Below are positions 39,942 through 51,618 of a DNA stretch of 64,000 bases, piece after piece; the first letter of the stretch is position 1; every line of letters starts with the position of its first letter. Source of the stretch: Nakamurella deserti (GTDB lineage: Bacteria; Actinomycetota; Actinomycetes; Mycobacteriales; Nakamurellaceae); assembly GCF_003260015.1 (NCBI RefSeq), contig NZ_QCXS01000003.1, positions 858,315 to 922,314 on the forward strand, written 5' to 3'. The notes beneath the pieces are model-generated. The model worked only from the letters and a program-made list of their open reading frames with translations, had not been told where the DNA came from and did not search any database. Both the position numbers and the translations under genes were made by a program.

Positions 39942-40712
39942 TCAGCCCGTTATCGCGGTCGACCCGGCGACGGCGGTGCCGGGCACCGTCAGCGGCACCG
40001 CGACGTCGGGTGGGGTGAGCGTCCAGCTGGTCACGTAGGCCTCGTAGGTCGTGCCCAGGTCGACGGTCATCGGAACCGTTTGCGGGGCCAGACCGGGGCC
40101 GGGCGTGACGACGACCGACTCGGCGGTGACCGGCGCGTCGGTCTCGGTGAGGTTGCGCCAGCTCAACCGGACGAAGGCGCTGCCTCCCGGTGCGACGCTG
40201 ACGGTGTGCGACGGCTGATCGGTGCCGACCTCGCCGACCACCCCGGGCACCGGGGCGACGTTCACGGGAGCTCCGTCGGCCTCGAACATCTCGATCTCGG
40301 GGAACCCGGACAGCTCGATCGGCGCCGACGTGCAGTTGACGGCGGTGAGAGCGACGTACCGCGCTCCCATCGCGGCGTCCGCGCCACCCTGGATCACCGG
40401 CACGCCGCCGTCGGCGCAGCGGCCCGCGGCAGCCGCGGGGACGTCCGTGGTGGCCGCGGTCCCGGCGACCGAGGACGGGGTGGGCGGCACTTCCCCGGTC
40501 GGCGTCGGCGCCGTCGCCGCTGGGGTGGAGTCGGCGACCGTCGTCGCGGAGTCGGCGACCGTCGTCGTGGAGTCGGCGACCGTCGTGGTGAACCCCCCGG
40601 CCGTGCCGGTCGCGGCCGGGCGGGAGGTGCCCGCACACCCGGCGGTCAACGCCACCCCCGCGACGAGGACGGCGACGGAGCGACGGACGGACCGGGCGGC
40701 GGTGGCGGACAC
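39942..40712 (-). CDS. DUF4232 lipoprotein
   Basis: This 256-residue protein has a signal peptide RRSVAVLVAGVALTAGCAG whose lipobox Cys is at about residue 26, then a Thr/Val/Ala-rich linker with four near copies of TTVADS, then a DUF4232 domain: YVALTAVNCTSAPIELSGFPEI and VRLSWRNLTE. DUF4232 proteins are exported and widespread in actinobacteria with no known function. GTG 40712 is chosen because upstream in-frame sequence lacks signal character. Confidence 0.78.
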   Translation of the reverse strand: MSATAARSVRRSVAVLVAGVALTAGCAGTSRPAATGTAGGFTTTVADSTTTVADSATTVADSTPAATAPTPTGEVPPTPSSVAGTAATTDVPAAAAGRCADGGVPVIQGGADAAMGARYVALTAVNCTSAPIELSGFPEIEMFEADGAPVNVAPVPGVVGEVGTDQPSHTVSVAPGGSAFVRLSWRNLTETDAPVTAESVVVTPGPGLAPQTVPMTVDLGTTYEAYVTSWTLTPPDVAVPLTVPGTAVAGSTAITG

Positions 40713-40807
40713 CCGCCCATCCTGGTGCACCGGGAGCGCCCCGGCGGCCATTTCGGGGTCGTCGGACCGGGCGTCCTCCACGGCCGGGTGGTGTCGGTGT
40801 CCGTCGG

Positions 40808-40813
40808 TATCGT
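40808..40813 (+). promoter_or_regulatory. leaderless -10 element of the helicase gene
   Basis: TATCGT is followed by 8 bases and ATG 40822, which supports that start over the ATG at 40837. Confidence 0.35.
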
Positions 40814-40821
40814 GCACGGCG

Positions 40822-44097
<3,276 letters not shown>

Positions 44098-44150
44098 CCG
44101 GGGTGACCGGCACCATCCGCTGTGCCGCAGAACGGTCCGCGCCCACCCGG

Positions 44151-44156
44151 TACGGT
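44151..44156 (+). promoter_or_regulatory. leaderless -10 element of the phosphoribosyltransferase gene
   Basis: TACGGT is followed by 6 bases and ATG 44163. Confidence 0.35.
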
Positions 44157-44162
44157 CGTCGC

Positions 44163-44669
44163 ATGGCCGCCGAACCCGCATCCGTACGTGAAGTCCTGAG
44201 CTGGGAGCTGTTCGGCTCCGCGTCCCGGGAGCTCGCCCAGTCGATCGCCGACAGCGGCTTCCAGCCCGACATCGTCGTCGCCATCGCCCGCGGCGGCCTG
44301 CTGCCCGCGGGGGCACTGGCCTACGCCCTCGGCACCAAGGCGGCGGGCACCCTCAACGTGGAGTTCTACACCGACATCGAGGAGACTCTGCCCGACCCGG
44401 TCGTGCTGGCCCCGCTGTTGGACACCGAGGCACTGCAGGGCAAGAAGCTGCTGGTGGTCGACGACGTCGCCGACTCGGGACGCACCCTGGACCTGGTGAT
44501 GCGGCTGCTCTCCGAGCACGCCACCGAGGCCCGCTCGGCGGTGCTCTACACCAAGTCACGCACCATCATCCAGCCCGACTTCTCCTGGCGGGCAACCGAT
44601 CTCTGGATCACCTTCCCCTGGTCGGCGCAGAAGCCGGTCACCGGAGTGGATGCCATCAACGACGCCTGA
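44163..44669 (+). CDS. phosphoribosyltransferase
   Basis: This 168-residue type I phosphoribosyltransferase carries the PRPP-binding motif LLVVDDVADSGRTL and the first-loop segment VAIARGGLLPAG. A WITFPW segment near the C-terminus resembles xanthine/guanine phosphoribosyltransferases (Gpt type). It may salvage xanthine or guanine, which would compete with the purine degradation encoded upstream, but substrate class is uncertain. It ends at TGA 44667-44669, inside the first unit of an 18-bp repeat. Confidence 0.85.
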   Translation: MAAEPASVREVLSWELFGSASRELAQSIADSGFQPDIVVAIARGGLLPAGALAYALGTKAAGTLNVEFYTDIEETLPDPVVLAPLLDTEALQGKKLLVVDDVADSGRTLDLVMRLLSEHATEARSAVLYTKSRTIIQPDFSWRATDLWITFPWSAQKPVTGVDAINDA

Positions 44670-44757
44670 GCCGGGTGGTGACGCTGAGCCGGGTGGTGAC
44701 GCTGAGCCGGGTGGTGACGCCTGAACCGGGTGGTGACGCCTGAACCGGGCGGTGCTG
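44666..44757. repeat. about five tandem 18-19 bp repeats
   Basis: The unit CTGAGCCGGGTGGTGACG occurs three times exactly (44666-44719), then twice in variant form (CCTGAACCGGGTGGTGACG and a final degenerate copy). It starts on the stop codon of the phosphoribosyltransferase and fills most of the gap to the convergent serS. Confidence 0.85.
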
Positions 44758-44779
44758 CTCCCCCGAAACGGACCTGCCG

Positions 44780-46039
44780 TCAGACGGGCGTCAGCTCGGT
44801 CAGTCCACCCATGAACGGCTGCAGCGCCGCCGGGATCCGCACCGAACCGTCGGCCTGCTGGTGGTTCTCCAGGATCGCCACGATCCAGCGGGTGGTCGCC
44901 AGCGTGCCGTTCAGGGTCGCCGCGGTCTGCGGCTTGCCGTCCTCGTCGCGGTAGCGGATGTTGAGCCGGCGGGCCTGGAACGTGGTGCAGTTCGAGGTCG
45001 ACGTGAGCTCCCGGTACGCCTGCTGCGACGGCACCCACGCCTCGCTGTCGAACTTGCGCGCCGCCGACACCCCGAGGTCACCGGCCGCGACATCGATGAC
45101 TCGGTACGGGATCTCCATCAACCCCAGCATCTCCTCCTCGAAAGCGACCAGGCGCTCGTGCTCCGCGGCGGCATCCTCGGGCTTGCAGAAGACGAACATC
45201 TCGACCTTGTCGAACTGGTGCACCCGGATGATGCCCTTGGTGTCCTTGCCGTACGAGCCGGCTTCGCGCCGGAAGCAGGACGACCAGCCCGCGTAGCGGA
45301 CCGGACCGGCGGCGAGATCGATGATCTCCTGCGAGTGGTACGCCGCGATCGGCACCTCGGAGGTGCCGACGAGGTAAAGGTCGTCGGCCGGCAGGTGGTA
45401 GACCTCGCTGGAGTGCTCGCCGAGATAGCCGGTGCCGTCCATCGTCTCGGGCTTGACCAGCACGGGCGGGATCATCGGGGTGAAGCCGTTGGCCAGCGCC
45501 CGGCTGATCGCCAGGTTCAGCATCGCCAGCTGCAGCTGAGCACCGACGCCGCGCAGGAAGTAGAACCGGGCACCGGACACCTTCGCTCCGCGCACCGTGT
45601 CAATGGCGCCCAGCAGCTCACCGATCTCGGCGTGGTCGCGCACCGGGAAGTCGAACGTGGTCGGCCTGCCCACCTCGCGCAGCACGACGAAGTCGTCCTC
45701 GCCGCCGGGCGGGGCGTCGGCGATGACGTTCGGGATGGCCTTGTGGGCGGCGACCAGGGCGGCCTCGGCGGCCTTCTCCGCGGCCTCCAGCTCGTCGACC
45801 TGGGCGGCGAGCGCCTTGCCCTGCTCGAGCAGGCCCGGGCGCTCCTCCTTGGACGCCTTGCCGATCGTCCGGCCGAACGCCTTCTGCTCGGCGCGCTTGG
45901 CGTCGGCGGCGACGATGGCCGCCCGGCGGGTGACGTCGAGGTCCTGCAACTCGTCCACCAGCGCGGGCTGGGCGCCACGCGCCAGCTGCGAGGTGCGGAC
46001 GAGGTCGGGATTGTCGCGGAGCAGGCGCAGATCGATCAC
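44780..46039 (-). CDS. serS: seryl-tRNA synthetase
   Basis: This 419-residue class II synthetase has an N-terminal coiled-coil arm for tRNA-Ser (residues about 30-100). It is followed by motif 2 [21 protein letters not shown], a TSEVPIA segment and C-terminal motif 3 region with [18 protein letters not shown]. It charges tRNA-Ser with serine and is essential. GTG 46039 is chosen because [11 protein letters not shown] is the usual N-terminus and a -10 element lies 7 bases upstream. Upstream in-frame Pro-rich sequence is repeat-derived and not part of the protein. Confidence 0.96.
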   Translation of the reverse strand: MIDLRLLRDNPDLVRTSQLARGAQPALVDELQDLDVTRRAAIVAADAKRAEQKAFGRTIGKASKEERPGLLEQGKALAAQVDELEAAEKAAEAALVAAHKAIPNVIADAPPGGEDDFVVLREVGRPTTFDFPVRDHAEIGELLGAIDTVRGAKVSGARFYFLRGVGAQLQLAMLNLAISRALANGFTPMIPPVLVKPETMDGTGYLGEHSSEVYHLPADDLYLVGTSEVPIAAYHSQEIIDLAAGPVRYAGWSSCFRREAGSYGKDTKGIIRVHQFDKVEMFVFCKPEDAAAEHERLVAFEEEMLGLMEIPYRVIDVAAGDLGVSAARKFDSEAWVPSQQAYRELTSTSNCTTFQARRLNIRYRDEDGKPQTAATLNGTLATTRWIVAILENHQQADGSVRIPAALQPFMGGLTELTPV

Positions 46040-46046
46040 GGGCGTC

Positions 46047-46052
46047 AGCCTA
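46047..46052 (-). promoter_or_regulatory. leaderless -10 element of serS
   Basis: On the minus strand TAGGCT is followed by 7 bases and the GTG start. No Shine-Dalgarno sequence is seen. Confidence 0.4.
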
Positions 46053-46054
46053 GT

Positions 46055-46575
46055 TGCTGGCTCGGGACGGACCGGCCGGTCCGGCGGGGCCGCGGTCGGT
46101 CCGGCCGGGCGGGGCGGATCGGTTGGTCCAGCCGGGCAGGCGCCGGTCGGTCTTGGCGGGCGGGGCGGCGGTCGGTCCGGCCGGGCGGGGCGGATCGGTT
46201 GGTCCCGCCGGGCGGGGCGACTGTCGGTCCTGCCGGGCGGGGCGACTGTCGGTCCAGCCGGGCGGGGCGGATCGGTCCAGCCGGGCGGGGCGGATCGGTC
46301 CAGCCGGGCGGGGCGGATCGGTCCAGCCGGGCGGGGCGGATCGGTCCAGCCGGGCTGTTGGCGGTCGGTAGAGCCGGGCGGGACAGATCGGTTGGGTCCA
46401 GCCGGGCTGTGGGCGGTCGGTGGGCCGGGCGGGGCAGCCGGTGAGCCGGTCGACCGGTCCTGCCGGGCGGAACGCGGTCGGTCCAACCCGGCGGGCGGGC
46501 GCCGGTCGGTCTTGTCAGGCGGGGCGGCAGTCGAACCAACCGAGCAGGACGGACAGTCGGGCCAGCCGGGCGGGC
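46055..46575. repeat. degenerate 23-bp GC-rich tandem repeat field
   Basis: A run of about 520 bases is built from a roughly 23-base unit whose core is GCCGGGCGGGGCGGATCGGT. Four exact consecutive copies occupy 46261-46352 and the rest are diverged or partly deleted copies. Frames in both directions read as Pro/Gly/Arg-rich repeats with no independent support. The field lies directly behind the serS promoter and ahead of the divergent HNH gene. Confidence 0.85.
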
Positions 46576-46761
46576 GGCGGCACCGTCCGGCTGGCCACGG
46601 CAGGTAGTCCCACGATCGTCAGCGCGGGCAACCCGTTCGATTCGGGCGGATCCGGCGGTGGTCGGTGACGGCGGGAGTACGCGGACGTGAGCACCCTCGC
46701 AGCCATCACCGGTGACGACCCTCCCTGTGGACAACCCCATCGCACTGCCGTACAGGTGTTC

Positions 46762-46767
46762 TAATCT
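46762..46767 (+). promoter_or_regulatory. leaderless -10 element of the DUF222/HNH gene
   Basis: TAATCT lies 6 bases before ATG 46774, in a locally less GC-rich stretch. The 186 bases between it and the repeat field hold no gene that I can support. Confidence 0.4.
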
Positions 46768-46773
46768 TGTTCC

Positions 46774-48105
46774 ATGTCCACCGCCCTCGCCTCGCCGACC
46801 GCCACTCACGGCCGTGCACTGCTGGCGCGGATCGCCGAGCAGCTCGAGGCACTGGGCCGACTCGCGTACGGCCAGGTCGCGGCCGAGGAGCTGCAGGACC
46901 TGGCCCGCTCCACCGAAGCGGTGGCCCGGCTGGTGCTCGCCGTGCAGGTCGCGCAGACCGTCGCGATCGACCAGCGGGGCCTGGCGACGGCCGCGTCGTG
47001 CCCGTCGACGGCGTCACTGTTGCGACAGCTGCTGCGCATCCCGGCGCACGAGGCTCGGTCCCGGGTCCGCGCCGCCCGCGCGACGCGGCCGCGGGACCTG
47101 CCGTCGGGCGGCGAGGCGCCTGCGGAGCTGCCGCTGCTCGGTGCCGCTGTCGACAGCGGCCTGCTCGACCGGTCGCACCTCGACACCGTCATCGCGACGA
47201 TGCACCGACTGCCCACCGCCCTCGCCGACGACGTGCGCGTCGAGGCCGAGCAACAGCTCGTCTCCTACGCCACCGACCTCGAGCCCGACCAGTTCCGCAA
47301 GGTCGCCGCCCACCTCGCCGAGGTGCTCGACCCGGACGGCGGGCTCGACCAGGACGCAGCGGCCGCCCGGGCGGAGTTCACCATCGGCGTCCGCAACGCC
47401 GCCACCGGACTGACACCGGTCCACGGCCGGCTGGACGACCTGTCGGTCGAGACACTGCGCCTCGCCATCGACGGCCTCGCAGCACCTCGGCCCGCGTCCG
47501 ACGGGGTGCCTGACCCGCGACCGCCCGCGGTCCGGCGGGCCCACGCACTGATCGAGGTGATCCGCCGCGCCGTCGGTCACGCCGACCTGCCCGGTCACGG
47601 CGGCCGCCGCCCGCAGATCACCGTCACGGTGCCGTGGGATCCCGCCCGCCGACAGCTCGGGGCCGCGGTGACCGACAGCGGTGCGACGCTGACCGCGCGC
47701 ACCCTCCGGCAGCTGCTGTGCGACGCGGACGTGCTGCCGGCCGTGCTCGGAGGCGACAGCCAGGTGCTCGACCTCGGCCGCTCCACCAGAACCTTCAGTC
47801 GCGCGATCCGCCGGGCGATCACCATCCGCGACCGCGGGTGCGCGTTCCCGGGGTGTGACCGCCCGCCGTCGTGGACCGATGTGCACCACCTCCGGTTCTG
47901 GACCCGCGACCTCGGACCCACCAGCTACGACAACGGTTGCCTGCTGTGCCCGTACCACCACGCCGAGATCCACAAGGAACAGTGGCAGGCCCGCATGTCC
48001 ACCGACGGCGTGCCGGAGTTCGTCCCACCCCGCTGGATCGACCCCGAGCGACGGCCGCGGCGCAACACCGTGCACCACCTGGCTCCGGTCCTCGAGCCGC
48101 CGTGA
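46774..48105 (+). CDS. DUF222 / HNH endonuclease domain protein (13E12-like)
   Basis: This 443-residue protein has an N-terminal helical DUF222 domain (residues about 15-290) and a C-terminal HNH nuclease fold: CAFPGCDRPPSWTDVHHL, then DNGCLLCPYHHAEIH, giving the zinc cysteines and the His-Asn-His residues. These families are highly expanded in actinobacteria (13E12 repeat proteins of mycobacteria) and are probably mobile or selfish. The protein looks complete, with intact catalytic residues. It sits inside an otherwise conserved serS-pheA neighbourhood. Confidence 0.9.
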   Translation: MSTALASPTATHGRALLARIAEQLEALGRLAYGQVAAEELQDLARSTEAVARLVLAVQVAQTVAIDQRGLATAASCPSTASLLRQLLRIPAHEARSRVRAARATRPRDLPSGGEAPAELPLLGAAVDSGLLDRSHLDTVIATMHRLPTALADDVRVEAEQQLVSYATDLEPDQFRKVAAHLAEVLDPDGGLDQDAAAARAEFTIGVRNAATGLTPVHGRLDDLSVETLRLAIDGLAAPRPASDGVPDPRPPAVRRAHALIEVIRRAVGHADLPGHGGRRPQITVTVPWDPARRQLGAAVTDSGATLTARTLRQLLCDADVLPAVLGGDSQVLDLGRSTRTFSRAIRRAITIRDRGCAFPGCDRPPSWTDVHHLRFWTRDLGPTSYDNGCLLCPYHHAEIHKEQWQARMSTDGVPEFVPPRWIDPERRPRRNTVHHLAPVLEPP

Positions 48106-48179
48106 GACCGCGCCGGCCTCGGCTCCTCCCGCACGAGCGCGCGCAAGCCCGCGTCCGCGGCCCGGCCGCTCCCGGCATC

Positions 48180-48533
48180 ATGGAGGGCGTGCTGGATCTG
48201 GACCGACTCGAATTCGAAGACCTGGTGAGCGAAGCCCTGGACATGATCCCGGAGCAGTTCACCCGGGCGATGGACAACGTCGTGGTGCTGGTCGAGGAGA
48301 AACACCCGACCGAGAGCCTGTACGGGCTGTACCACGGGGTCGCCCTCACCGAGCGGACCCATCAGTACTCCGGCGCCCTGCCCGACACCATCACCATCTA
48401 CCGCCAGCCCATCCTGGCCCGGGCCACCTCTTACGAGGGCGCCCGCGAGCAGGTCATCACCACCGTCATCCACGAGGTCGCACACCACTTCGGCATCGAC
48501 GACGACCGGCTGGACGAGCTCGGCTGGGCGTGA
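48180..48533 (+). CDS. zincin-like metallopeptidase family protein (DUF1025)
   Basis: This 117-residue protein is all the family needs: LEFEDLVSEALDMIPEQF at the N-terminus, a YGLYHG strand, LPDTITIYRQPI and the zinc motif VIHEVAHHFGIDDDRL, which has HExxH plus a third Asp ligand. It is soluble and cytoplasmic. No substrate is known for this group. Its homologue in mycobacteria lies next to serS and the pheA pair, as here. Confidence 0.9.
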   Translation: MEGVLDLDRLEFEDLVSEALDMIPEQFTRAMDNVVVLVEEKHPTESLYGLYHGVALTERTHQYSGALPDTITIYRQPILARATSYEGAREQVITTVIHEVAHHFGIDDDRLDELGWA

Positions 48534-48579
48534 CCCCGTGGGACGATCGGCTCCCGTCCCGAACCCCCGGAGCAGCCCC

Positions 48580-49530
48580 ATGATCCGCGTCGCCACCATC
48601 GGCACCAGCACCATCACCGAGCGCTTCGCCGAGGGTGTGGCCGCCGTCGACGGGATCACGATCAGCCACGTCCACTCCCGCGATCCCGCGAAGGCGGCCG
48701 CCACCGCTGCGACTTTCGGCGCGGAACCCGCCTCGGACCTGGCCGCGCTGCTCGCCTCCGACGCGATCGACGCGGTCTACGTCGGCAGCCCCAACAGCGT
48801 CCACCACGGGCAGGTACTCGCCGCGGTCACCGCCGGCAAGCACGTCCTCGTCGAGAAGCCGGCGGTGCCGACCGTCGCCGAATGGGACGAGCTGGTCGAC
48901 GCGGCCCGCGCGTCCGGGGTGGTGCTCATCGAGGCGATGCGCACGGCCTACGACCCCGGGCTGGACGCCGTGCGCGCCGCGCTGCCCGCTGTCGGAACGG
49001 TCCGACGCGTCTCCTTCCGGTACGGCAAACGGTCCTCGCGGTACGACCAGGTGCTGACCGGGGAACGGGTCAACATCTTCGATCCGGCGATGGCCGGTGG
49101 CGCACTCAACGATCTGGGCGTCTACTGCGCGCACGCCCTGGTCTCCCTGCTCGGTGAACCCGAGCGCGTCGCGGCGGCCCTGGTACCGATCGCCGCCGGC
49201 TCCGACGGTGCGGGGGCCGCGCTCGCCGTCTACGAAGGCTTCGTCGCCGATCTGAGCTGGTCCAAGATCACCGACTCCGCGCTGCCCAGTGAGATCCAGG
49301 GCGAAGTCGGCACCCTCGAGGTCGATGCCATCGACAGCGCGCGCCGGCTCACCCTGCGGTTCGTCGACGGCCGGGTCGAGGAGCGCACGGTGGACGCACC
49401 CGCGGGGACCCTGACCGACGAGGCCCGCCGCTTCGCCGAGCTCATCGCGGCGAACGGCGACCACACGCGCGACCAGCAGTGGACGCGACAGACGCTGCGG
49501 CTGCTGGAAGCCATTCGGGCGGCGGGCTAG
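48580..49530 (+). CDS. Gfo/Idh/MocA-family oxidoreductase
   Basis: This 316-residue NAD(P)-dependent dehydrogenase has an N-terminal Rossmann domain starting MIRVATIGTSTIT, a YVGSPNSVHHG strand and LVEKPAV, the conserved Lys-containing motif. The C-terminal substrate domain includes GGALNDLGVYCAHAL, with its His. It probably oxidises or reduces a sugar or cyclitol derivative. A CCGGAG ribosome site precedes ATG 48580. It ends 2 bases before the methyltransferase gene. Confidence 0.87.
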   Translation: MIRVATIGTSTITERFAEGVAAVDGITISHVHSRDPAKAAATAATFGAEPASDLAALLASDAIDAVYVGSPNSVHHGQVLAAVTAGKHVLVEKPAVPTVAEWDELVDAARASGVVLIEAMRTAYDPGLDAVRAALPAVGTVRRVSFRYGKRSSRYDQVLTGERVNIFDPAMAGGALNDLGVYCAHALVSLLGEPERVAAALVPIAAGSDGAGAALAVYEGFVADLSWSKITDSALPSEIQGEVGTLEVDAIDSARRLTLRFVDGRVEERTVDAPAGTLTDEARRFAELIAANGDHTRDQQWTRQTLRLLEAIRAAG

Positions 49531-49532
49531 GC

Positions 49533-50339
49533 GTGGACCTCCCCGCCGTCATCGCGGAGGCGACCGCGGTGCTCACGGCGGCCGGGGTCCCGACGCCGGG
49601 CGAGGACGCCCGGCGGCTGGTGCAACACGTCGTCGGGGCGGCGACTCAGGTCGACGATCCCGCGGGGGTCGCCGCACTCGTGCAGCGGCGGGCCGACCGG
49701 GAGCCGATGCAGTACCTGCTCGGGCGGGCGTCGTTCCGGGGGCTCACGCTGGCGGTCGGGCCCGGCGTGTTCGTGCCGCGGGCCGAGACCGAGCAGACCG
49801 TGCAGCTGGCGATCGACGCGCTGGCCGCCGCCGGGGCGCATCCGGTCGGGGTGGACCTGGGCACCGGGTCGGGCGCGGTCGCGCTGGCGATGGCTGCGGA
49901 GGTGCCGCAGGCGACGGTGGTCGGGGTGGAGGTCGCACTGGAGGCGTTCGCCTGGGCCGAGCGCAACGCCCGCGGCGTCGACAACGTCCGGATGCTCCTC
50001 GGCGACCTGGCCGACGCGCTGCCGGAACGCGACGGTGCCGTCGACGTGGTGATGTCGAATCCGCCGTACATCCCGACCGGAATGGTGCCGCGGGAGGTCG
50101 AGGTGCGGCGGCACAGCCCGGCGGTCGCGCTGTTCGGCGGCACGGACGGGATGGACGTGCTGCGACAGGTGTCGACCACCGCGCGGCGGTTGCTCCGCAT
50201 CGGCGGGACGCTGGTCATCGAACACGGTGAGCAGCAGGCCGCGGCGGTCGCGGCGATCCTGGTCGCGGACGGCTGGCGCGACCCGGCCACGCACCGGGAT
50301 GCGGCGGGCCGGGACCGCGCCACCACCGCCCGCCGCTGA
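49533..50339 (+). CDS. PrmC/HemK-like protein glutamine methyltransferase
   Basis: This 268-residue protein has the PrmC layout: a helical N-terminus, YLLGRASFRGLTLAVGPGVFVPRAETE, the SAM motif VDLGTGSGAVALAMA and the substrate motif SNPPYIP. PrmC methylates the GGQ glutamine of release factors. The true prmC normally sits beside prfA, and no prfA is seen here, so this may be a second, paralogous methyltransferase. GTG 49533 nearly abuts the upstream oxidoreductase stop. Confidence 0.8.
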   Translation: MDLPAVIAEATAVLTAAGVPTPGEDARRLVQHVVGAATQVDDPAGVAALVQRRADREPMQYLLGRASFRGLTLAVGPGVFVPRAETEQTVQLAIDALAAAGAHPVGVDLGTGSGAVALAMAAEVPQATVVGVEVALEAFAWAERNARGVDNVRMLLGDLADALPERDGAVDVVMSNPPYIPTGMVPREVEVRRHSPAVALFGGTDGMDVLRQVSTTARRLLRIGGTLVIEHGEQQAAAVAAILVADGWRDPATHRDAAGRDRATTARR

Positions 50340-50390
50340 ATGCCGCTGACCGCACCCTCCGGTCGCGCTGCCGGGGCGTCGCACCCTCGG

Positions 50391-50449
50391 CATAATGCGG
50401 GGGCCGTCCGGGTCGCGCCCCGGGACACCGAGAACGTCTGAGGGAGCAC
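50391..50449 (+). promoter_or_regulatory. candidate promoter and leader of the sugar kinase gene
   Basis: CATAAT at 50391-50396 resembles a -10 element. A leader of about 45 bases ends with GAGGGAG five bases before ATG 50450, so this gene appears to be leadered. Confidence 0.35.
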
Positions 50450-51397
50450 ATGACCACGATCGCCGTCGTCGGGGAAGTCGTCGCGGATGCGGTCCTCCCG
50501 CCGGACGGGGTGCGCGACCACGTCGCCCACCTGACCGTGCACCCCGGCGGAGGACCGGCGAACTTCGCGGTCGCGCTCGCCCGGCTGGGCACCGTCGCCC
50601 GGTTCGCCGGTCGGCTCTCGACCGGATCGCTGGGATCGCTGTGCCGGTCGTCGCTGGAGGCCTCCGGCGTCGACCTGTCGACGAGTGTCGCGGCGGCCGA
50701 ACCCGCGACGCTGGCCATCGCCAAGCTCGCCGAGGACGGCGCCGCGTCGTACGAGTTCTACGTCGACGGCACCGCCGACTGGCAGTGGACGCCCGACGAG
50801 CTGGCGCCGCTGGTCGCCGGCGGCGGTGACGACGCCCCGGTCGCCATCCACACCGGGACGCTCGCGCTGGCCCTGCAGCCGTCCGGCCAGGTCATCGAGG
50901 ATCTGCTCGCCGCGGCCCGGTCGCACCTCACCGTGTCGATCGACCCCAACCTGCGGACGGCGCTGATCCCGGTCGAGAAGTACCGCGCGAAGATCGCGCA
51001 CTGGGCGGCGCTGGCCGACATCGTCCGGCTGTCCGAGGACGACCTCGTACAGCTGTGGCCGGGCGCGTCCCCGGAGGACGCCGCTGCCACCCTGCACGAG
51101 CACGGCGTGGTGCTGGCCGTGGTCAGCCTCGGCGCCGAGGGGGCGTTCGCGTCGCTGCGCGGCGAGCACGTCCGGGTGCCGGTGGCGGGCCGGGCGGTGG
51201 TCGACACCGTCGGCGCCGGGGACTCCTTCCACGGCGGGCTGCTGCACCACCTCGCCGGAGCCGGGGCGCTCGGCGGCCGGCTGGACGATCTCACCGTCGA
51301 CGGGCTCCGCGAGGCACTCGAGTTCGCGTCCAAGGTCGCCGCCGTCACCGTCTCCCGGGCCGGAGCCAACCCGCCGTGGGCTCACGAGCTGACCTGA
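50450..51397 (+). CDS. PfkB-family carbohydrate kinase
   Basis: This 315-residue protein has the PfkB signatures: N-terminal VHPGGGPANFAVALARLG and the C-terminal DTVGAGDSFHGG with the catalytic Asp and anion hole. The family phosphorylates fructose, ribose and related sugars; it resembles fructokinases, but the exact sugar is uncertain. It has its own ribosome site. No sugar transporter is adjacent. Confidence 0.88.
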   Translation: MTTIAVVGEVVADAVLPPDGVRDHVAHLTVHPGGGPANFAVALARLGTVARFAGRLSTGSLGSLCRSSLEASGVDLSTSVAAAEPATLAIAKLAEDGAASYEFYVDGTADWQWTPDELAPLVAGGGDDAPVAIHTGTLALALQPSGQVIEDLLAAARSHLTVSIDPNLRTALIPVEKYRAKIAHWAALADIVRLSEDDLVQLWPGASPEDAAATLHEHGVVLAVVSLGAEGAFASLRGEHVRVPVAGRAVVDTVGAGDSFHGGLLHHLAGAGALGGRLDDLTVDGLREALEFASKVAAVTVSRAGANPPWAHELT

Positions 51398-51503
51398 GGC
51401 GGTCGGTCCGGCGCTGACGGCGGTCCGGTCTCCGGTGCTGCGGTCACCGGCCGTCTCCGTGGGATACCGGCGCTGTTCGCCTGGTCCGAGCGGTAACGGC
51501 CCG

Positions 51504-51517
51504 GACCCCGAGGGGTC
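51504..51517. repeat. 6-bp inverted repeat between convergent genes
   Basis: GACCCCGAGGGGTC is a short palindrome in the 221-base gap between the kinase and the convergent MFS gene. It could help end transcription, but the stem is short. Nothing else was found in the gap. Confidence 0.35.
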
Positions 51518-51618
51518 GTCCCGGCAGTCGAACCGGGCGGGCCTCGTCGCGGGAATGGACGGCGGCAGCCTGGTCGTCGTCGGTCAGGTGCGCCGGCGCG
51601 TCTCCGGCCGGACGTCGC

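Noticed and set aside
46040-46773. T-box or other riboswitch upstream of serS
   Set aside because: serS appears leaderless, leaving no room for a leader; no T-box sequence seen.
46045-46809. Proline-rich proteins and an N-terminal extension of SerS through the 23-bp repeats
   Set aside because: Repeat-derived low complexity; SerS has its standard N-terminus at 46039 with a -10 element 7 bases before it.
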